Positions 24,279-33,978 of a stretch of 53,287 nucleotides of DNA are shown one piece after another. Every line of letters begins with the position of its first letter. Within the stretch, counting starts at the first letter, position 1. The notes beneath the pieces were generated by a model. The model searched no databases, was not told the DNA's origin, and saw nothing but the letters and a program-made list of their open reading frames with translations. The stretch is taken from the NCBI GenBank assembly GCA_002069965.1, contig MWCI01000018.1, forward strand, positions 1 through 53,287. The letters are read 5' to 3'. Source of the stretch: Spirochaetes bacterium ADurb.Bin218. GTDB taxonomy: Bacteria; Spirochaetota; UBA4802; UBA5550. Both the position numbers and the translations under genes were made by a program.

Positions 24279-25397
24279 ATGTCTGATTATGCTTTAATAG
24301 TTTTATTTTTTGCCATAGTTATTCCGTTGTTTATGCTTTTTTTTATGCTATATCAAAAATTGAAGAGTCTGGAGCAGAACCATATTAGCAATGAAGTATT
24401 GCTTTCGATGCTAACTTCCATAAAGCAGGAATTCTCTGACTCTGGATATAAAAGCAGAGTGGAGATGCAACAACGCCTTGATGGTATAGCAGAGATTTTA
24501 AGTAAGAGTCAGCAGGAAGCAATCATGAATATGCAGAATCAGTTTAAAAATTCTGCTACTATTATAAAAGAAGTGACAGAACGTCTTGCAAGGATTGATG
24601 AAACAAATAAGCAGGTTCTGAACTTTTCAAAGCAAATGCAAAGCCTTGAGAATATTTTAAAAAATCCCAAGCAAAGGGGGATACTGGGGGAATATTTCCT
24701 TGAAACTCTTCTTGCCAATGTGCTGCAGCCAAATCAATACAAGATGCAGTATAAATTCAGGGATGGAGAGATTGTTGATGCTGCAATTTTTTACAGGGAT
24801 AGAATTATTCCTGTGGATGCTAAATTTTCCCTTGAAAAATATAATAGACTTATGGAAGAGACTGACTCAGCCAGAAGAACTCAGATTGAAAAGGAATTCA
24901 AGAGTGATGTAAAAAGCCGCATAGATGAAACCGCCAAATACATCAAGCCAGAAGAAGGGACAACAGACTTTGCCTTTATGTTTATCCCAGCAGAGGGAGT
25001 TTATTATAATCTCCTGATTTATAGCAGTGGCTCTGTATCTGTTAATACTCACGATTTAATAGAATACGCCTTTAGCAAGCATGTTATAATTGTCTCACCA
25101 ACATCCTTTTATGCTTATTTAGAGACAGTTCTCCAGGGATTAAAGCAGCAAAAGGTAGAGGAGAATATTAAGGCCATAATAGAGAAAATCAAGGAGCTTG
25201 GGAATCATCTAAAAAGCTATGAGGACTTTATGGTAAAACTTGGTAAAAATATCTCTGCCACTGTTAATAGCTACAATAGCGCTGTTAAGGAATTTAAAAA
25301 GGTTGATAAGGATATCTACCGTATAACAGAAGGGGACTCTGGTGGAGATTTTGACCATAAGGAGATTCTTATTGATGATGGAGTTATAGATAAGTAA
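24279..25397 (+). CDS. rmuC: RmuC-family DNA recombination protein
   Basis: 372 residues from the ATG at 24279, which follows TTGGAG; upstream in-frame codons add an unlikely basic tail. One N-terminal membrane helix (YALIVLFFAIVIPLFMLFFML) is followed by a coiled coil (about 30-140) and the RmuC nuclease-like domain: RGILGEYFLETLL, FRDGEIVDAAIF, IPVDAKFSLEKYNRL, FAFMFIPAEGVYYNLL, VIIVSPTSFYAYLETV. The domain belongs to the PD-(D/E)XK nuclease fold and limits inversions between short inverted repeats in E. coli. It converges on an FG-GAP gene. Confidence 0.94.
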   Translation: MSDYALIVLFFAIVIPLFMLFFMLYQKLKSLEQNHISNEVLLSMLTSIKQEFSDSGYKSRVEMQQRLDGIAEILSKSQQEAIMNMQNQFKNSATIIKEVTERLARIDETNKQVLNFSKQMQSLENILKNPKQRGILGEYFLETLLANVLQPNQYKMQYKFRDGEIVDAAIFYRDRIIPVDAKFSLEKYNRLMEETDSARRTQIEKEFKSDVKSRIDETAKYIKPEEGTTDFAFMFIPAEGVYYNLLIYSSGSVSVNTHDLIEYAFSKHVIIVSPTSFYAYLETVLQGLKQQKVEENIKAIIEKIKELGNHLKSYEDFMVKLGKNISATVNSYNSAVKEFKKVDKDIYRITEGDSGGDFDHKEILIDDGVIDK

Positions 25398-25477
25398 ATT
25401 TGAGATTCATCTATTATAGCTGCACTTTTCAGTTATGCAAGGAAATCTTCATTATTAAGATTTAATTGAAAAAATAT

Positions 25478-26650
25478 TTAATTTGAATATGCTCCAACTG
25501 AAATGTTATTATAAGGACCTCCAGAAATAGAAGTAACGCTTTGTGAAAAAGAAAAATTACCCTGGGAGTCGTTTTTGTATATATTAAAAGTTCCAGCTGT
25601 TAATGAGGGTAAAAAGAGATCAATGTCTCCATCACCGTCGAAATCTGCCAAAGCTACATCATCAGCTGTTTCTGGTATTGCAAGTTCTTTCACTGTAAAG
25701 GTTCTATTACCATTATTAAAAGCAATAATTGTGCCAATTGATGTTATTAGGCATATATCAGGTAGATTATCCCCATTGAGATCTGCCACTGCTACTTTTG
25801 TGGCATTATAGCTTAAGGAAGATAACCAATTGTAATTAAATGAAAAATTACCACTGTTGAATAATACCTGGATGGGACCTCCATTATATACCAGAACAAT
25901 ATCTGAACGTCCATCATTATCGAAATCAGCAGCTTTACAGTCTTTGAGATTTGGGGTATAAATACTATAGGTCTTTTGAAATGTCCCAGAACTATGAATA
26001 TCGTTTTTCCATAGTGCTGATGAATCTACTCCTGATGAGATCGTTCCTGCAAAAATATCTCTGTATCCATCATTATCAAAATCTGCAGAGGCTATACATA
26101 CAGATGGGGCATAAGTCCCAAATGTGATAGATGAAAAATTTTCTGGGGAAGCTATATTCAGGAAACATCTATTTATATAACCAGCCCCTGTGACAATGGC
26201 AATGTCAGCCATTCCATTGTTATCAAAATCATCTGCTATAGCATCGCTAAGTCCAGAGGAATCAATATAGGTTAGATCCGTCTTGATGAAGTTGAAATTT
26301 TTGTCGCAGGTCCATAGTTCCGGGTAATAATATCCAGGCATTGTAATTCTTAAAACAACTATATTTAAGTAGGAGTTTTTAGTGAATTTTCCAAAGAGGC
26401 TAAATTGGAAAGTGGAAGAGCCAAAATAAATTGGATTAAATGATAAATTTTTTGAGTATATTTTATTAGAATCTGGTATAAGTAATCGCGTTTCCATGGG
26501 TGTTGATTCAAGAATTGCAATTTTATAATTAATATTGGAGTTTTCTTTAATATCACTATACATGTCAAAGCATGATGGAAAAGAAAGCAACATTGCAAAG
26601 ACTACAAATATAAAAAATAAAGTTTTTGAGTTAAATGTAAAATTTTTCAT
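25478..26650 (-). CDS. FG-GAP/VCBS-repeat lipoprotein
   Basis: 390 residues from the Met at 26650, which has AAGG eight bases upstream and gives a proper signal sequence; an earlier Met at 26677 overlaps the preceding gene. The lipobox ends FPSC (about residue 27). Five or more repeats carry calcium-loop motifs: DFDNNGMADIAIV, DFDNDGYRDIFAG, DFDNDGRSDIVLV, DLNGDNLPDICLI, DFDGDGDIDLFLP. They are expected to form an integrin-alpha-like beta-propeller on the cell surface. It follows the barrel gene with a short gap and is probably co-transcribed. Ligand unknown; adhesion or polysaccharide binding are common roles. Confidence 0.9.
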   Translation of the reverse strand: MKNFTFNSKTLFFIFVVFAMLLSFPSCFDMYSDIKENSNINYKIAILESTPMETRLLIPDSNKIYSKNLSFNPIYFGSSTFQFSLFGKFTKNSYLNIVVLRITMPGYYYPELWTCDKNFNFIKTDLTYIDSSGLSDAIADDFDNNGMADIAIVTGAGYINRCFLNIASPENFSSITFGTYAPSVCIASADFDNDGYRDIFAGTISSGVDSSALWKNDIHSSGTFQKTYSIYTPNLKDCKAADFDNDGRSDIVLVYNGGPIQVLFNSGNFSFNYNWLSSLSYNATKVAVADLNGDNLPDICLITSIGTIIAFNNGNRTFTVKELAIPETADDVALADFDGDGDIDLFLPSLTAGTFNIYKNDSQGNFSFSQSVTSISGGPYNNISVGAYSN

Positions 26651-26660
26651 AACAGTAGCC

Positions 26661-27308
26661 TTAAAATCTTTTTTCATATCCTATAGATAAAAGTCCAAAA
26701 AATATATCTGCATTTTGTTCGTATATGCTTCCATACTCTATTTTTATGAATATAGAATCTTCAAATGTTAATATATATAAAAGATTTAATCCTGCAAGAG
26801 CCATTGGCTCAAATTTCATAACAGGCTTTTCTTTGTCTGGGGTGTATCCTGTTGGCAGTCCTCCGCTTATGGTTTTACTCTTGTCATCATAGGCTGATTT
26901 ATTTAAGGATATTCCTGCGGAAATTGTTGGTGCAATATCTAAGTAGGTAAAGATGCTGAATCTATATTCATAATTTATTAAAAATGGGATAATATATCCA
27001 TCATATACTCCAGAGGGATATCCTTCTTCGGTTTCTTCTTTTGCATTTAATCTAATATAACCTGTCCTGAAAGAAAATAAATTATTGCTTTTATCTGATG
27101 AAATGTAGTTAAGACTTATTAGCCCACCATAGCCCTCTGAAAATAGATCCTCAAAATCCCCAAGAGGTATCAGAAATACAGGGGCAAATGTTATATTAAA
27201 GTGATTGTCATAAGAGGTTGGATCATACCACTGAGTTGCATAGCTATGTTTATAGCAACGCCATATAATAAAACATATAGTTAAAAGAGTTTTAAAAAAA
27301 TATTTCAT
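26661..27308 (-). CDS. Outer-membrane beta-barrel protein
   Basis: 215 residues from the Met at 27308; the frame is open for another 15 codons upstream, but only this start gives a signal peptide (KYFFKTLLTICFIIW, cleavage near HSYA). Alternating strands are visible throughout (FNITFAPVFLIPLGDF, GLISLNYISSD, FSFRTGYIRL, PFLINYEYRFSIF) and the protein ends IGYEKRF with the terminal phenylalanine of barrels. Size suggests eight to ten strands, like OmpW or OmpA-type barrels. It precedes the FG-GAP lipoprotein by 10 bp, so the two may act together at the surface. Function unknown. Confidence 0.8.
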   Translation of the reverse strand: MKYFFKTLLTICFIIWRCYKHSYATQWYDPTSYDNHFNITFAPVFLIPLGDFEDLFSEGYGGLISLNYISSDKSNNLFSFRTGYIRLNAKEETEEGYPSGVYDGYIIPFLINYEYRFSIFTYLDIAPTISAGISLNKSAYDDKSKTISGGLPTGYTPDKEKPVMKFEPMALAGLNLLYILTFEDSIFIKIEYGSIYEQNADIFFGLLSIGYEKRF

Positions 27309-27625
27309 TATAATCCGTTTTAGGACTATAGATTGTTTTTTACAACCATACAACTATAAAGCAAGGTTTTAGTTTTTACAAGTAAATTTTAACAGTATAT
27401 GGTTTTTGTTTGTGTTTTATGGAGCTACATTTTGTCAAAAACTCTATATACTGATTAAAAAAATTCATCTTTTTTTGAATTTTTATTGTATGTTTAAGCT
27501 AAAAAGTTGTTGAATTTTTAAAAAATATATATAAAAATGTAATATCTATAAGATTTTTATCTAAAAAAAATTATAAAAATAAAAGATTGTGCTTTTTACA
27601 ATCAGCTTATTGGGGATGATACAAC
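27309..27625. other. AT-rich divergent intergenic region
   Basis: About 317 bp between the barrel gene and the chemotaxis receptor. It holds both promoters in very AT-rich sequence. I see no ORF, no stable hairpin and no clear operator. Confidence 0.5.
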
Positions 27626-29455
27626 ATGAATGGCAGGCCAGCTAATTATACAAAAGATATAAGATATTTCTCTACGCTCTTTTTTTTAAAAACAGATTCA
27701 ATCAGCTATATACTGCTAATTCCTTTGATGATACTATATGTCTATTCTAACCTTGATTTTAATCGTGAGCAGCTTGTTATTTTTATCTATTGTGCTATTT
27801 TTACAGCTAATTTATCCTTTGTTACAACTCTCATAAATCAATACTTTGTTTTAAGGCCTGTTGTAAGGTATTTTAAAAAGCTCTTAAAGGGTGAGAATTT
27901 TACAGATGAGGAATATGACAGTGCCTTTAAAAGGTTTCGTAAACTTCCATTTTATCACAGCATTGGTGCCATATTCAGGTGGACTATTGGTATGACTGTG
28001 GTAAATTTGCTTACAATGTATTTTGCAGATATAAATCATGTTCAGGCTATAAATATGTGGCTTCTGTTATTTGTAAATGGTCCAATGTGTGTCATTTTGT
28101 TTTTTTTGCAAAGTGAACTCTTTCTTCAAAGAGTATATGATAGTGGAGTTTTTCCTCACTGGGTGGATGTACCACAATTTTTTAGCATAAAAACTATCCA
28201 GAAACTTGTGTCTTCTATTGTGATTATAATGCTCATTCCTTTTTTACTACTCTTTGCTTATTTTCTTCATGTAAGCTCAAAGTTTAATATAAGCGAAAGC
28301 ACTATATGGGGTAGAGTCTCTATCATAACTTTAATAGGATTTATACTTGCAGTGTATGTATCTATTATCTTGTCAAAGACCATAACAATTAAAATCAAAG
28401 GCATTAACTTTGTATTAAGGGAACTCAAAAAGGGAAATCTCTCAGTCCCTTCAAAAAAGTTGATAGTTATTGATGAGCTTTCGAATATAACCAAGGCTGT
28501 TTTTGCCATGAAAAAAAGCCTTATTAGCATGGTGGCTACTATCTCTGGCAGTGCAAAGAATCTGGAAAAAACAGCCTCTTTGCTTTCATCTACATCTGGT
28601 GAGATGGCTGATACTGCCAGGAATTTATCTGCCATAACAGAGGAAGCAAGCAGTGCTTATGAGGAGATGTCTTCCTCTTTTGATATGAATGTAGATCGAA
28701 TTAAGGAGCAACAGGAGGAGTTTGCAAGGCTAAAAAATGTTGTTCTTGATATAGCGGAAAGCTCTATAGCCCTTAAAGAAAAGACAACAGATATTTTGGT
28801 CAGAATAAATGACTCCCTTAAAAAGACAGATGATGGCCGTAAATCTATGGAAAAGACAGTAGAAACCATGAAGGATATCGCGCGCTTTGTTGAAAATATA
28901 GATAACATGGTAAACATGATCACAGACATAGCAGATAAAATCAACCTCCTTGCACTAAATGCATCTATTGAGGCAGCCAGAGCTGGTGACCATGGTAAGG
29001 GATTTGCAGTTGTTGCAGATGAGGTTAATAAACTTGCAGATCAAACAAGCCTTCTTGCCGGGGATATAAAGAAAAATATCACAGAACAGTCTCAGAGAAT
29101 AGGAAGAGAGCTTGTTAATATTACAGAGACTTCAAAGATAATGGAGCTTGTGCGTAACAGCATATATGAAACAACTCAGGTTATTGAAAATACAGCCTCT
29201 TTTACAGAAAAGCTCTTTGAAAAAAATAGAATCATAGAATCCAATATAGAAAGCTTTAGTAAAACTTCAAAGGACATTCTTGATTCATCAATGGAACAGC
29301 AGATAACTATTGAGGAACTTACAAAGGCTGTGAATTCTGTAAATGAATATGCCCAGGTTAGTGCAGAAAATTCCGAAAAGATTAATAACCTATCTGATGA
29401 CTTAAATAAAAAATCCCATGAACTCATAGAAGGAATTGGAGTCTTTAAATTATAG
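27626..29455 (+). CDS. Methyl-accepting chemotaxis protein with six membrane segments
   Basis: 609 residues with GGGGAT before the ATG. Six hydrophobic helices lie in residues about 22-255 ([101 protein letters not shown]), with no large periplasmic sensor. A HAMP-like linker ([18 protein letters not shown]) leads to the signalling coiled coil; its hairpin tip reads [35 protein letters not shown] in short blocks, fully conserved. It should signal through CheW/CheA. Membrane-embedded sensing is inferred. A promoter and sRNA candidate follow. Confidence 0.93.
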   Translation: MNGRPANYTKDIRYFSTLFFLKTDSISYILLIPLMILYVYSNLDFNREQLVIFIYCAIFTANLSFVTTLINQYFVLRPVVRYFKKLLKGENFTDEEYDSAFKRFRKLPFYHSIGAIFRWTIGMTVVNLLTMYFADINHVQAINMWLLLFVNGPMCVILFFLQSELFLQRVYDSGVFPHWVDVPQFFSIKTIQKLVSSIVIIMLIPFLLLFAYFLHVSSKFNISESTIWGRVSIITLIGFILAVYVSIILSKTITIKIKGINFVLRELKKGNLSVPSKKLIVIDELSNITKAVFAMKKSLISMVATISGSAKNLEKTASLLSSTSGEMADTARNLSAITEEASSAYEEMSSSFDMNVDRIKEQQEEFARLKNVVLDIAESSIALKEKTTDILVRINDSLKKTDDGRKSMEKTVETMKDIARFVENIDNMVNMITDIADKINLLALNASIEAARAGDHGKGFAVVADEVNKLADQTSLLAGDIKKNITEQSQRIGRELVNITETSKIMELVRNSIYETTQVIENTASFTEKLFEKNRIIESNIESFSKTSKDILDSSMEQQITIEELTKAVNSVNEYAQVSAENSEKINNLSDDLNKKSHELIEGIGVFKL

Positions 29456-29533
29456 TCATATTCTACTTAAAAAGCTTTCTCTGGCAAATATCACTATTTA
29501 CATGATAATATCAAAATTTTCAGTAATTATTTT

Positions 29534-29557
29534 TTAACATTTTTTGAAAAATGTTAA
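29534..29557. promoter_or_regulatory. Palindrome upstream of the candidate sRNA promoter
   Basis: TTAACATTTTT and AAAAATGTTAA form an 11-bp perfect inverted repeat with a 2-nt spacer. It ends 9 bp before a consensus -35 hexamer, so it could be an activator or repressor site. Without a following T run it is a poor terminator for the upstream receptor gene in the plus direction. Confidence 0.5.
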
Positions 29558-29566
29558 CATCAAAGC

Positions 29567-29594
29567 TTGACATTTTTTTGTATTTGTGTATTAT
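29567..29594 (+). promoter_or_regulatory. Near-consensus sigma-70 promoter
   Basis: TTGACA (29567-29572), 16-bp spacer, TATTAT (29589-29594). Expected transcription start near 29601. No coding gene lies downstream on this strand before a strong terminator. Confidence 0.65.
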
Positions 29595-29600
29595 TCAATT

Positions 29601-29709
29601 ATTAAAGTAACTCTTATCTGTTTTTTTCTCCTTTTTTATGTGCGGGTAGGAGTTTTTTATTACGCAGCCGCACCCCCCGTTTACCGCTGGCGGCTGCGTT
29701 ATTTTTTTA
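29601..29709 (+). ncRNA. Candidate small RNA, about 110 nt
   Basis: The region between the promoter at 29567-29594 and the terminator at 29662-29709 has no ORF and the next plus-strand gene begins over 900 bp later. It contains CTCCT/AGGAG (about 29628-29652) able to form a hairpin and a GTGCGG (29640-29645) complementary to CCGCAC (29668-29673), which competes with the terminator stem. The loop of the terminator contains six consecutive Cs. The bases are much richer in GC than the surroundings. This fits a structured sRNA or a cis-regulatory element, but it matches no family I recognise. Confidence 0.5.
29662..29709 (+). terminator. Strong GC-rich terminator
   Basis: ACGCAGCCGC (29662-29671) pairs with GCGGCTGCGT (29690-29699) over an 18-nt loop, then TTATTTTTTT. 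Ends the candidate sRNA and possibly the receptor transcript. Confidence 0.85.
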
Positions 29710-29733
29710 TAAATTATGCAAAATATATCAATA

Positions 29734-29766
29734 AATAAAAAGATCTGACCACTGGCCAGATCTTTT
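29734..29766 (-). terminator. Terminator of the OmpA lipoprotein gene
   Basis: AAAAGATCTG (29738-29747) pairs with CAGATCTTTT (29757-29766); on the minus strand the stem runs into Ts. It lies 27 bp after the lipoprotein stop codon. Confidence 0.75.
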
Positions 29767-29792
29767 AGAAAAATAAAACTAATTAAGCCTTG

Positions 29793-30314
29793 TTATTTCT
29801 TCACAGCTTTGAAAGATACTCTTCTTTGTTTTGGATCTTTGTCTGAGTATCCTTCGAGAGGTTCATTAATGCCTACTCCTTTGTAGGTCATCTTTGAAGC
29901 AGGGACTCCAGCTTTTTTAAGCTCATCGTAAATCTTTGCAGCTCTTGCCTTTGATACGCTCATCTGCATAGCTGTTGAATTATAATTTGCAGCATGACCT
30001 GTGATTTGCATAACATAGCCATCTGGAACTTTTTCAATTATGGGCTTAACCAGGGCAACGATCTTTTTCATGTTTTCAAGATCTTCGTTTTTGCTAAGTT
30101 TTGCGCTTCCACCTGGGAATCCATCAATTGAAAAATCTTTAACCTGACGGTTGATCATGCTAACAGCCATGTCGCTGTCGCCAGCATCAGATTTTACTTT
30201 TGGAGTTGTCTCCTGCTTTACTTCAGTTTTTGCCTGCTGAGTAGTTTGAGCACAGGAAAGTGCAAATGCAGCAGATACAACAACTGCAAGTAGTAAAGAG
30301 ATGTATTTTTTCAT
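29793..30314 (-). CDS. OmpA-family lipoprotein (Pal-like)
   Basis: 173 residues. The signal peptide ends in a lipobox with acceptor C21 (FALSCAQ). After a Gln/Lys/Thr-rich linker, residues about 90-173 form an OmpA C-terminal domain: VKPIIEKVPDGYVMQITGHAANYNSTAMQMSVSKARAAKIYDELKKAGV in blocks, then MTYKGVGINEPL and QRRVSFKAVKK. Such domains bind peptidoglycan noncovalently and tether the outer membrane. It is monocistronic, with its own terminator. No Tol genes are near, so assignment as true Pal is not supported. Confidence 0.9.
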   Translation of the reverse strand: MKKYISLLLAVVVSAAFALSCAQTTQQAKTEVKQETTPKVKSDAGDSDMAVSMINRQVKDFSIDGFPGGSAKLSKNEDLENMKKIVALVKPIIEKVPDGYVMQITGHAANYNSTAMQMSVSKARAAKIYDELKKAGVPASKMTYKGVGINEPLEGYSDKDPKQRRVSFKAVKK

Positions 30315-30636
30315 GTCTTAACCCTTTAATTTTTATTTTTTGAATAAATTAACTATATTTAATAGTGTAGAAGTAGTCAAGAAAAAGTTTACATTATTAT
30401 TAAAATAATGTTAATAACTTTTTTAGATTTTATAGTAAGTCAGCTCTTTGCAAAGTCTTGACAGAGAGGTTTTTGTCTTTAAAATCAGTAATAATTCCTG
30501 AGGATTTTTACTGTAATAAAATACTATTTTTAATGCACCAGCCATCGAAGGTTGCGAGGCCATATAAAGATTAAGGAATTAACATTGGCTTAAATTGAAA
30601 TATATATTGTGTGGATATTTTTTTAAGTGAGGAACC
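30315..30636. other. Intergenic region with ligA promoter and long leader
   Basis: TTGACA (30458-30463), 16-bp spacer and TAAAAT (30480-30485) make a good plus-strand promoter, about 150 bp before the ligase ATG. The resulting leader contains a small hairpin (CAGCC 30539-30543 with GGTTG 30550-30554, one G-T pair). GAGG precedes the ligase start. The minus-strand half must contain the lipoprotein promoter. Confidence 0.5.
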
Positions 30637-32496
30637 ATGAAGCCTGAGGAAATTGTTGAAATTCTTGTAAAGGCAAGGGAGGCCTATTATAACAGCGATA
30701 GACCGATCATGACAGATGAGGAGTTTGATTCTTTGGAGGATAAACTTAGGGAACTTGATCCAGAGAATCCATATTTTAAAACAGTTGGATTTGCTGCACC
30801 TGAAAAAGATAAGATAAAACATCCAGTTCCAATGCTCTCTATGGCAAAGGCCAAAAGCATGGGAGATATCTCTGCCTGGATGAAAAGAATATCTTCAGCA
30901 AAAATTGATGGATTTATTGTTGAACCAAAGATTGATGGCCTCTCTGCGACTTGCAGGTATAGCGGCGGCAATCTCAAGTATGTTGCAACCAGAGGAGATG
31001 GTATAACTGGACAGGTTGTTACTCACATTGCAGATTATATTGATGATATTCCGAATAAGATTGATTTTACCTACAATGACATTGAAATAAGGGGTGAGCT
31101 TTATCTGCCAAGAAATACTAATTTTGACACAGGAGGCAAACCCTTGAGAAATGCCTGCGTAGGCCTTGTGAATCGCAAAGAAAACCGGGATGAGCTTAGA
31201 TTTGTTAGATTTGCAGTATATCAGATTTCAGGCCTTGATATTTACCGTGAATCTGATGTTATAAAGCTTCTCAGTGATAATGGCTTTAATGCCGTTGATT
31301 TTTTTGTTGCAGAGGGAATTAAAGATATTGAGCATTATTACGAGAGATATATAGCTGAGTTGAGAGATCTCTGGGAATATGAAACTGATGGTCTCATTGT
31401 ATCTGTTGATAACAGAAAACTATTCCCTGAGATAGACTCAATGTGGATTGTGGATCACCATCACCACTATTGCATCGCCTTAAAGCCCCCTTCCCAGTCA
31501 AAGGAAACTATAATCAGGGATATTATATGGCAGGTGAGCAGGCAGGGAAATCTTGTTCCTGTGGCTATTTTTGATCCTGTTGTAATTGGTGGTGCAAATT
31601 TAGAGAGAGCAACTCTCAACAATTACGAAAATGTCTTGAGGCTTAAGATCCAGAAAGGTGATGTGATAGTTGTTCAAAGAGCCAATGATGTTATTCCTTT
31701 TATTGTTGAAAATAAAAGCTCCCATGGACGTAATTCAATGAGTGAGGAGCTTTTGCCAGAAAAGTGCCCTTCCTGCGGAAGCACTCCTGTAAGATCAGGG
31801 GTGCATTTGAGATGTGAAAATCAATTATGTGATGAGCAGATTATCCAGAAAATTATTTACTGGGTAAAAAGCTGTGACATAGAAAATGTTGCAGAGGCTA
31901 CAATAAGGACATTATACTCCATGGGAAGAGTAAGGAGTATAAGAGATCTCTATAATCTAACAGAAAGGGACTTTGAGGGGATAGAGGGTTTTGCTGAGAA
32001 GAAGATTAAAAATTTTATTGATGAGGTAAGACGCTCAAAAAAAATGTCTGCCTCTGACTTTATAAGCAGGCTCGGAATCCCCCTTGTCCAGAAAAAGGCT
32101 CTTGTGAAGCTGGGAATAAATTCCATTGATGATTTTTTAAAATTTAATGATGACACTTACGTTATAGGCAAAAATATAATTCAGTGGAAAAATGACCAAT
32201 CAAACATGGTTCTTTTTAAAGAACTCCTTGAGGTGCTTGAAATAGAAGAAGATACCTTAAGACCATCAAAGGGTAAGGTCTGTATGACTGGCAAAGGACC
32301 AGGAAAAAGAAATGACTTAATAAAAATTATTGAAGAAATGGGATATGAGTTTTCTTCAACTGTCACAAGAGATTTAGCTATTCTTATATGTGATGATAAG
32401 AATGGTAAAAGCACAAAGCTTGAAAATGCAAGAAAAAGCGGTATAACTCTTATGACCTATGAGGAATTTTTTGGAGATAAAATCATTGACAGCTAA
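30637..32496 (+). CDS. NAD+-dependent DNA ligase, divergent
   Basis: 619 residues, shorter than the usual 660-690. The order is that of LigA: NAD-binding Ia domain (AREAYYNSDRPIMTDEEFDSLE), HPVPMLSMAKA, the nucleophile K98 in EPKIDGLS, RGDGITG, IRGELYL, ETDGLIVSV, the OB part (IWQVSRQGNLVPVAIFDPV; ERATLNNYENV), a four-Cys zinc finger (CPSCG...CENQLC), HhH region and a C-terminal BRCT domain (GKVCMTGKGPGKRNDLIKIIEEMG). Unusual is motif NPRNAAAG-SLRQ, here LRNACVGLVNRKEN, closer to phage or secondary ligases. It seals nicks using NAD+. Whether it is the only ligase cannot be told from this window. asnS follows in the same direction. Confidence 0.88.
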   Translation: MKPEEIVEILVKAREAYYNSDRPIMTDEEFDSLEDKLRELDPENPYFKTVGFAAPEKDKIKHPVPMLSMAKAKSMGDISAWMKRISSAKIDGFIVEPKIDGLSATCRYSGGNLKYVATRGDGITGQVVTHIADYIDDIPNKIDFTYNDIEIRGELYLPRNTNFDTGGKPLRNACVGLVNRKENRDELRFVRFAVYQISGLDIYRESDVIKLLSDNGFNAVDFFVAEGIKDIEHYYERYIAELRDLWEYETDGLIVSVDNRKLFPEIDSMWIVDHHHHYCIALKPPSQSKETIIRDIIWQVSRQGNLVPVAIFDPVVIGGANLERATLNNYENVLRLKIQKGDVIVVQRANDVIPFIVENKSSHGRNSMSEELLPEKCPSCGSTPVRSGVHLRCENQLCDEQIIQKIIYWVKSCDIENVAEATIRTLYSMGRVRSIRDLYNLTERDFEGIEGFAEKKIKNFIDEVRRSKKMSASDFISRLGIPLVQKKALVKLGINSIDDFLKFNDDTYVIGKNIIQWKNDQSNMVLFKELLEVLEIEEDTLRPSKGKVCMTGKGPGKRNDLIKIIEEMGYEFSSTVTRDLAILICDDKNGKSTKLENARKSGITLMTYEEFFGDKIIDS

Positions 32497-32561
32497 AATT
32501 GCTCTGGACTTCTTAAAAAATGTATTTTTAGACAAATTTAAAATTTTCATCAGGTGGTTTT

Positions 32562-33950
32562 ATGAAAGTGAATTCTGTAAAGGAACTCCTTGCTCTGGAA
32601 GGCAATGGTGAGGAAGTATGTGTTGAAGGTTGGATTAGAACAAAAAGAGATTCTAAGGAGGTCTCTTTTATTGCTGTAAATGATGGTTCATGCTTGAGCA
32701 ATATTCAGATTGTTGTTTCTAAGGATTTCCCTGGATTTGATGAAATTGATAGTAGGCTTGTCAATGGTGCAAGCGTTTCTATTAAGGGTAAGCTGGTTCC
32801 CTCTCAGGGTAAGGAACAGAAAGTAGAGATTATTCCTATTACTATAGATATAGTTGGAGACTGCCCTGCAGATGAGTATCCTCTGCAAAAAAAGCGTCAC
32901 TCCTTTGAATTTTTAAGAGAGATTGCTCACCTGCGGCCAAGGACAAATACCTTTGGTGCAGTAATGAGAGTCAGAAATGCAATGAGCTTTGCAATACATA
33001 AATTTTTTCAGGAAAGGGGATTTGTTTACGTTCACACACCTATAATTACTGGAAGTGACTGTGAGGGTGCTGGTGAGATGTTTAGAGTTACTACCTTTGA
33101 TTTAAATAAAATCCCAAAGAATGAAGGTAATATTGATTTTGCTCAGGATTTTTTTGGTAAAGAAGCATCTCTTACTGTAAGTGGTCAGCTTGAGGCAGAG
33201 GTCTATGCTCTTGCTCTTAAAAAGGTTTATACCTTTGGACCTACTTTTAGAGCTGAGAACTCCAACACCTCAAGACATCTGGCTGAGTTCTGGATGATAG
33301 AGCCTGAAATGGCTTTTTGCGATATTCATGGAAATATGGATATGGCAGAGGATTTTATAAAATATATACTTACGTATGTTCTGGACAGCTGTCCTGAAGA
33401 TATGAATTTTTTTAACTCCATGATTGAAAAAGGAGTCGTGGATAATCTTTATAATATAATAGAAAATAAGTTTGAGCGCATAACCTATAGCGATGCAATA
33501 AAAGAACTGGAAGCCTCAAAAAAGGATTTTGAATATCCAGTGAAGTGGGGCATGGATCTGCAAAGTGAACATGAAAAATTTATTACCGGAGAGATATTTA
33601 AAAAGCCAGTTATTGTTACAGATTATCCAAAGGAGATTAAGGCCTTTTATATGAAGCTCAATGATGATGGGAAAACTGTCCGCGCAATGGATGTTTTGGT
33701 CCCCAGGCTTGGCGAGATAATAGGCGGAAGTGAAAGGGAAAATGATTACAATAAACTGCTAAAGCGTATAAGGGAACTGGGATTAAATGAAGAGGATTAC
33801 TGGTGGTATCTTGACCTGAGAAAATACGGCTCTGCTCCTCATGCTGGTTTTGGACTGGGTTTTGAAAGATTAATCCAATTTGTTACAGGTATGCAGAATA
33901 TAAGAGATGTTATCCCATTCCCAAGATGCGTGGGAACCCTTGAATTTTAA
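32562..33950 (+). CDS. asnS: Asparaginyl-tRNA synthetase
   Basis: 462 residues, standard length. An N-terminal OB anticodon domain ([25 protein letters not shown]) is followed by the class II catalytic core: motif 1 near [28 protein letters not shown], motif 2 [22 protein letters not shown], and motif 3 [26 protein letters not shown]-type and the TVSGQLEAE block identify AsnS rather than AspS. It charges tRNA-Asn with asparagine. Lies 65 bp after the ligase gene, probably co-transcribed. Confidence 0.97.
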   Translation: MKVNSVKELLALEGNGEEVCVEGWIRTKRDSKEVSFIAVNDGSCLSNIQIVVSKDFPGFDEIDSRLVNGASVSIKGKLVPSQGKEQKVEIIPITIDIVGDCPADEYPLQKKRHSFEFLREIAHLRPRTNTFGAVMRVRNAMSFAIHKFFQERGFVYVHTPIITGSDCEGAGEMFRVTTFDLNKIPKNEGNIDFAQDFFGKEASLTVSGQLEAEVYALALKKVYTFGPTFRAENSNTSRHLAEFWMIEPEMAFCDIHGNMDMAEDFIKYILTYVLDSCPEDMNFFNSMIEKGVVDNLYNIIENKFERITYSDAIKELEASKKDFEYPVKWGMDLQSEHEKFITGEIFKKPVIVTDYPKEIKAFYMKLNDDGKTVRAMDVLVPRLGEIIGGSERENDYNKLLKRIRELGLNEEDYWWYLDLRKYGSAPHAGFGLGFERLIQFVTGMQNIRDVIPFPRCVGTLEF

Positions 33951-33978
33951 TATTTTTTGGAAGAGCAGAAGCTGGTTT

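Noticed and set aside
29662-29709. Known 6C RNA family
   Set aside because: Only one C-rich loop is present; the actinobacterial family has two hairpins with C-rich loops in a different arrangement.
30539-30554. tRNA-like or riboswitch element before the ligase
   Set aside because: Only one five-pair hairpin with a wobble is present; no cloverleaf or known aptamer pattern was found.
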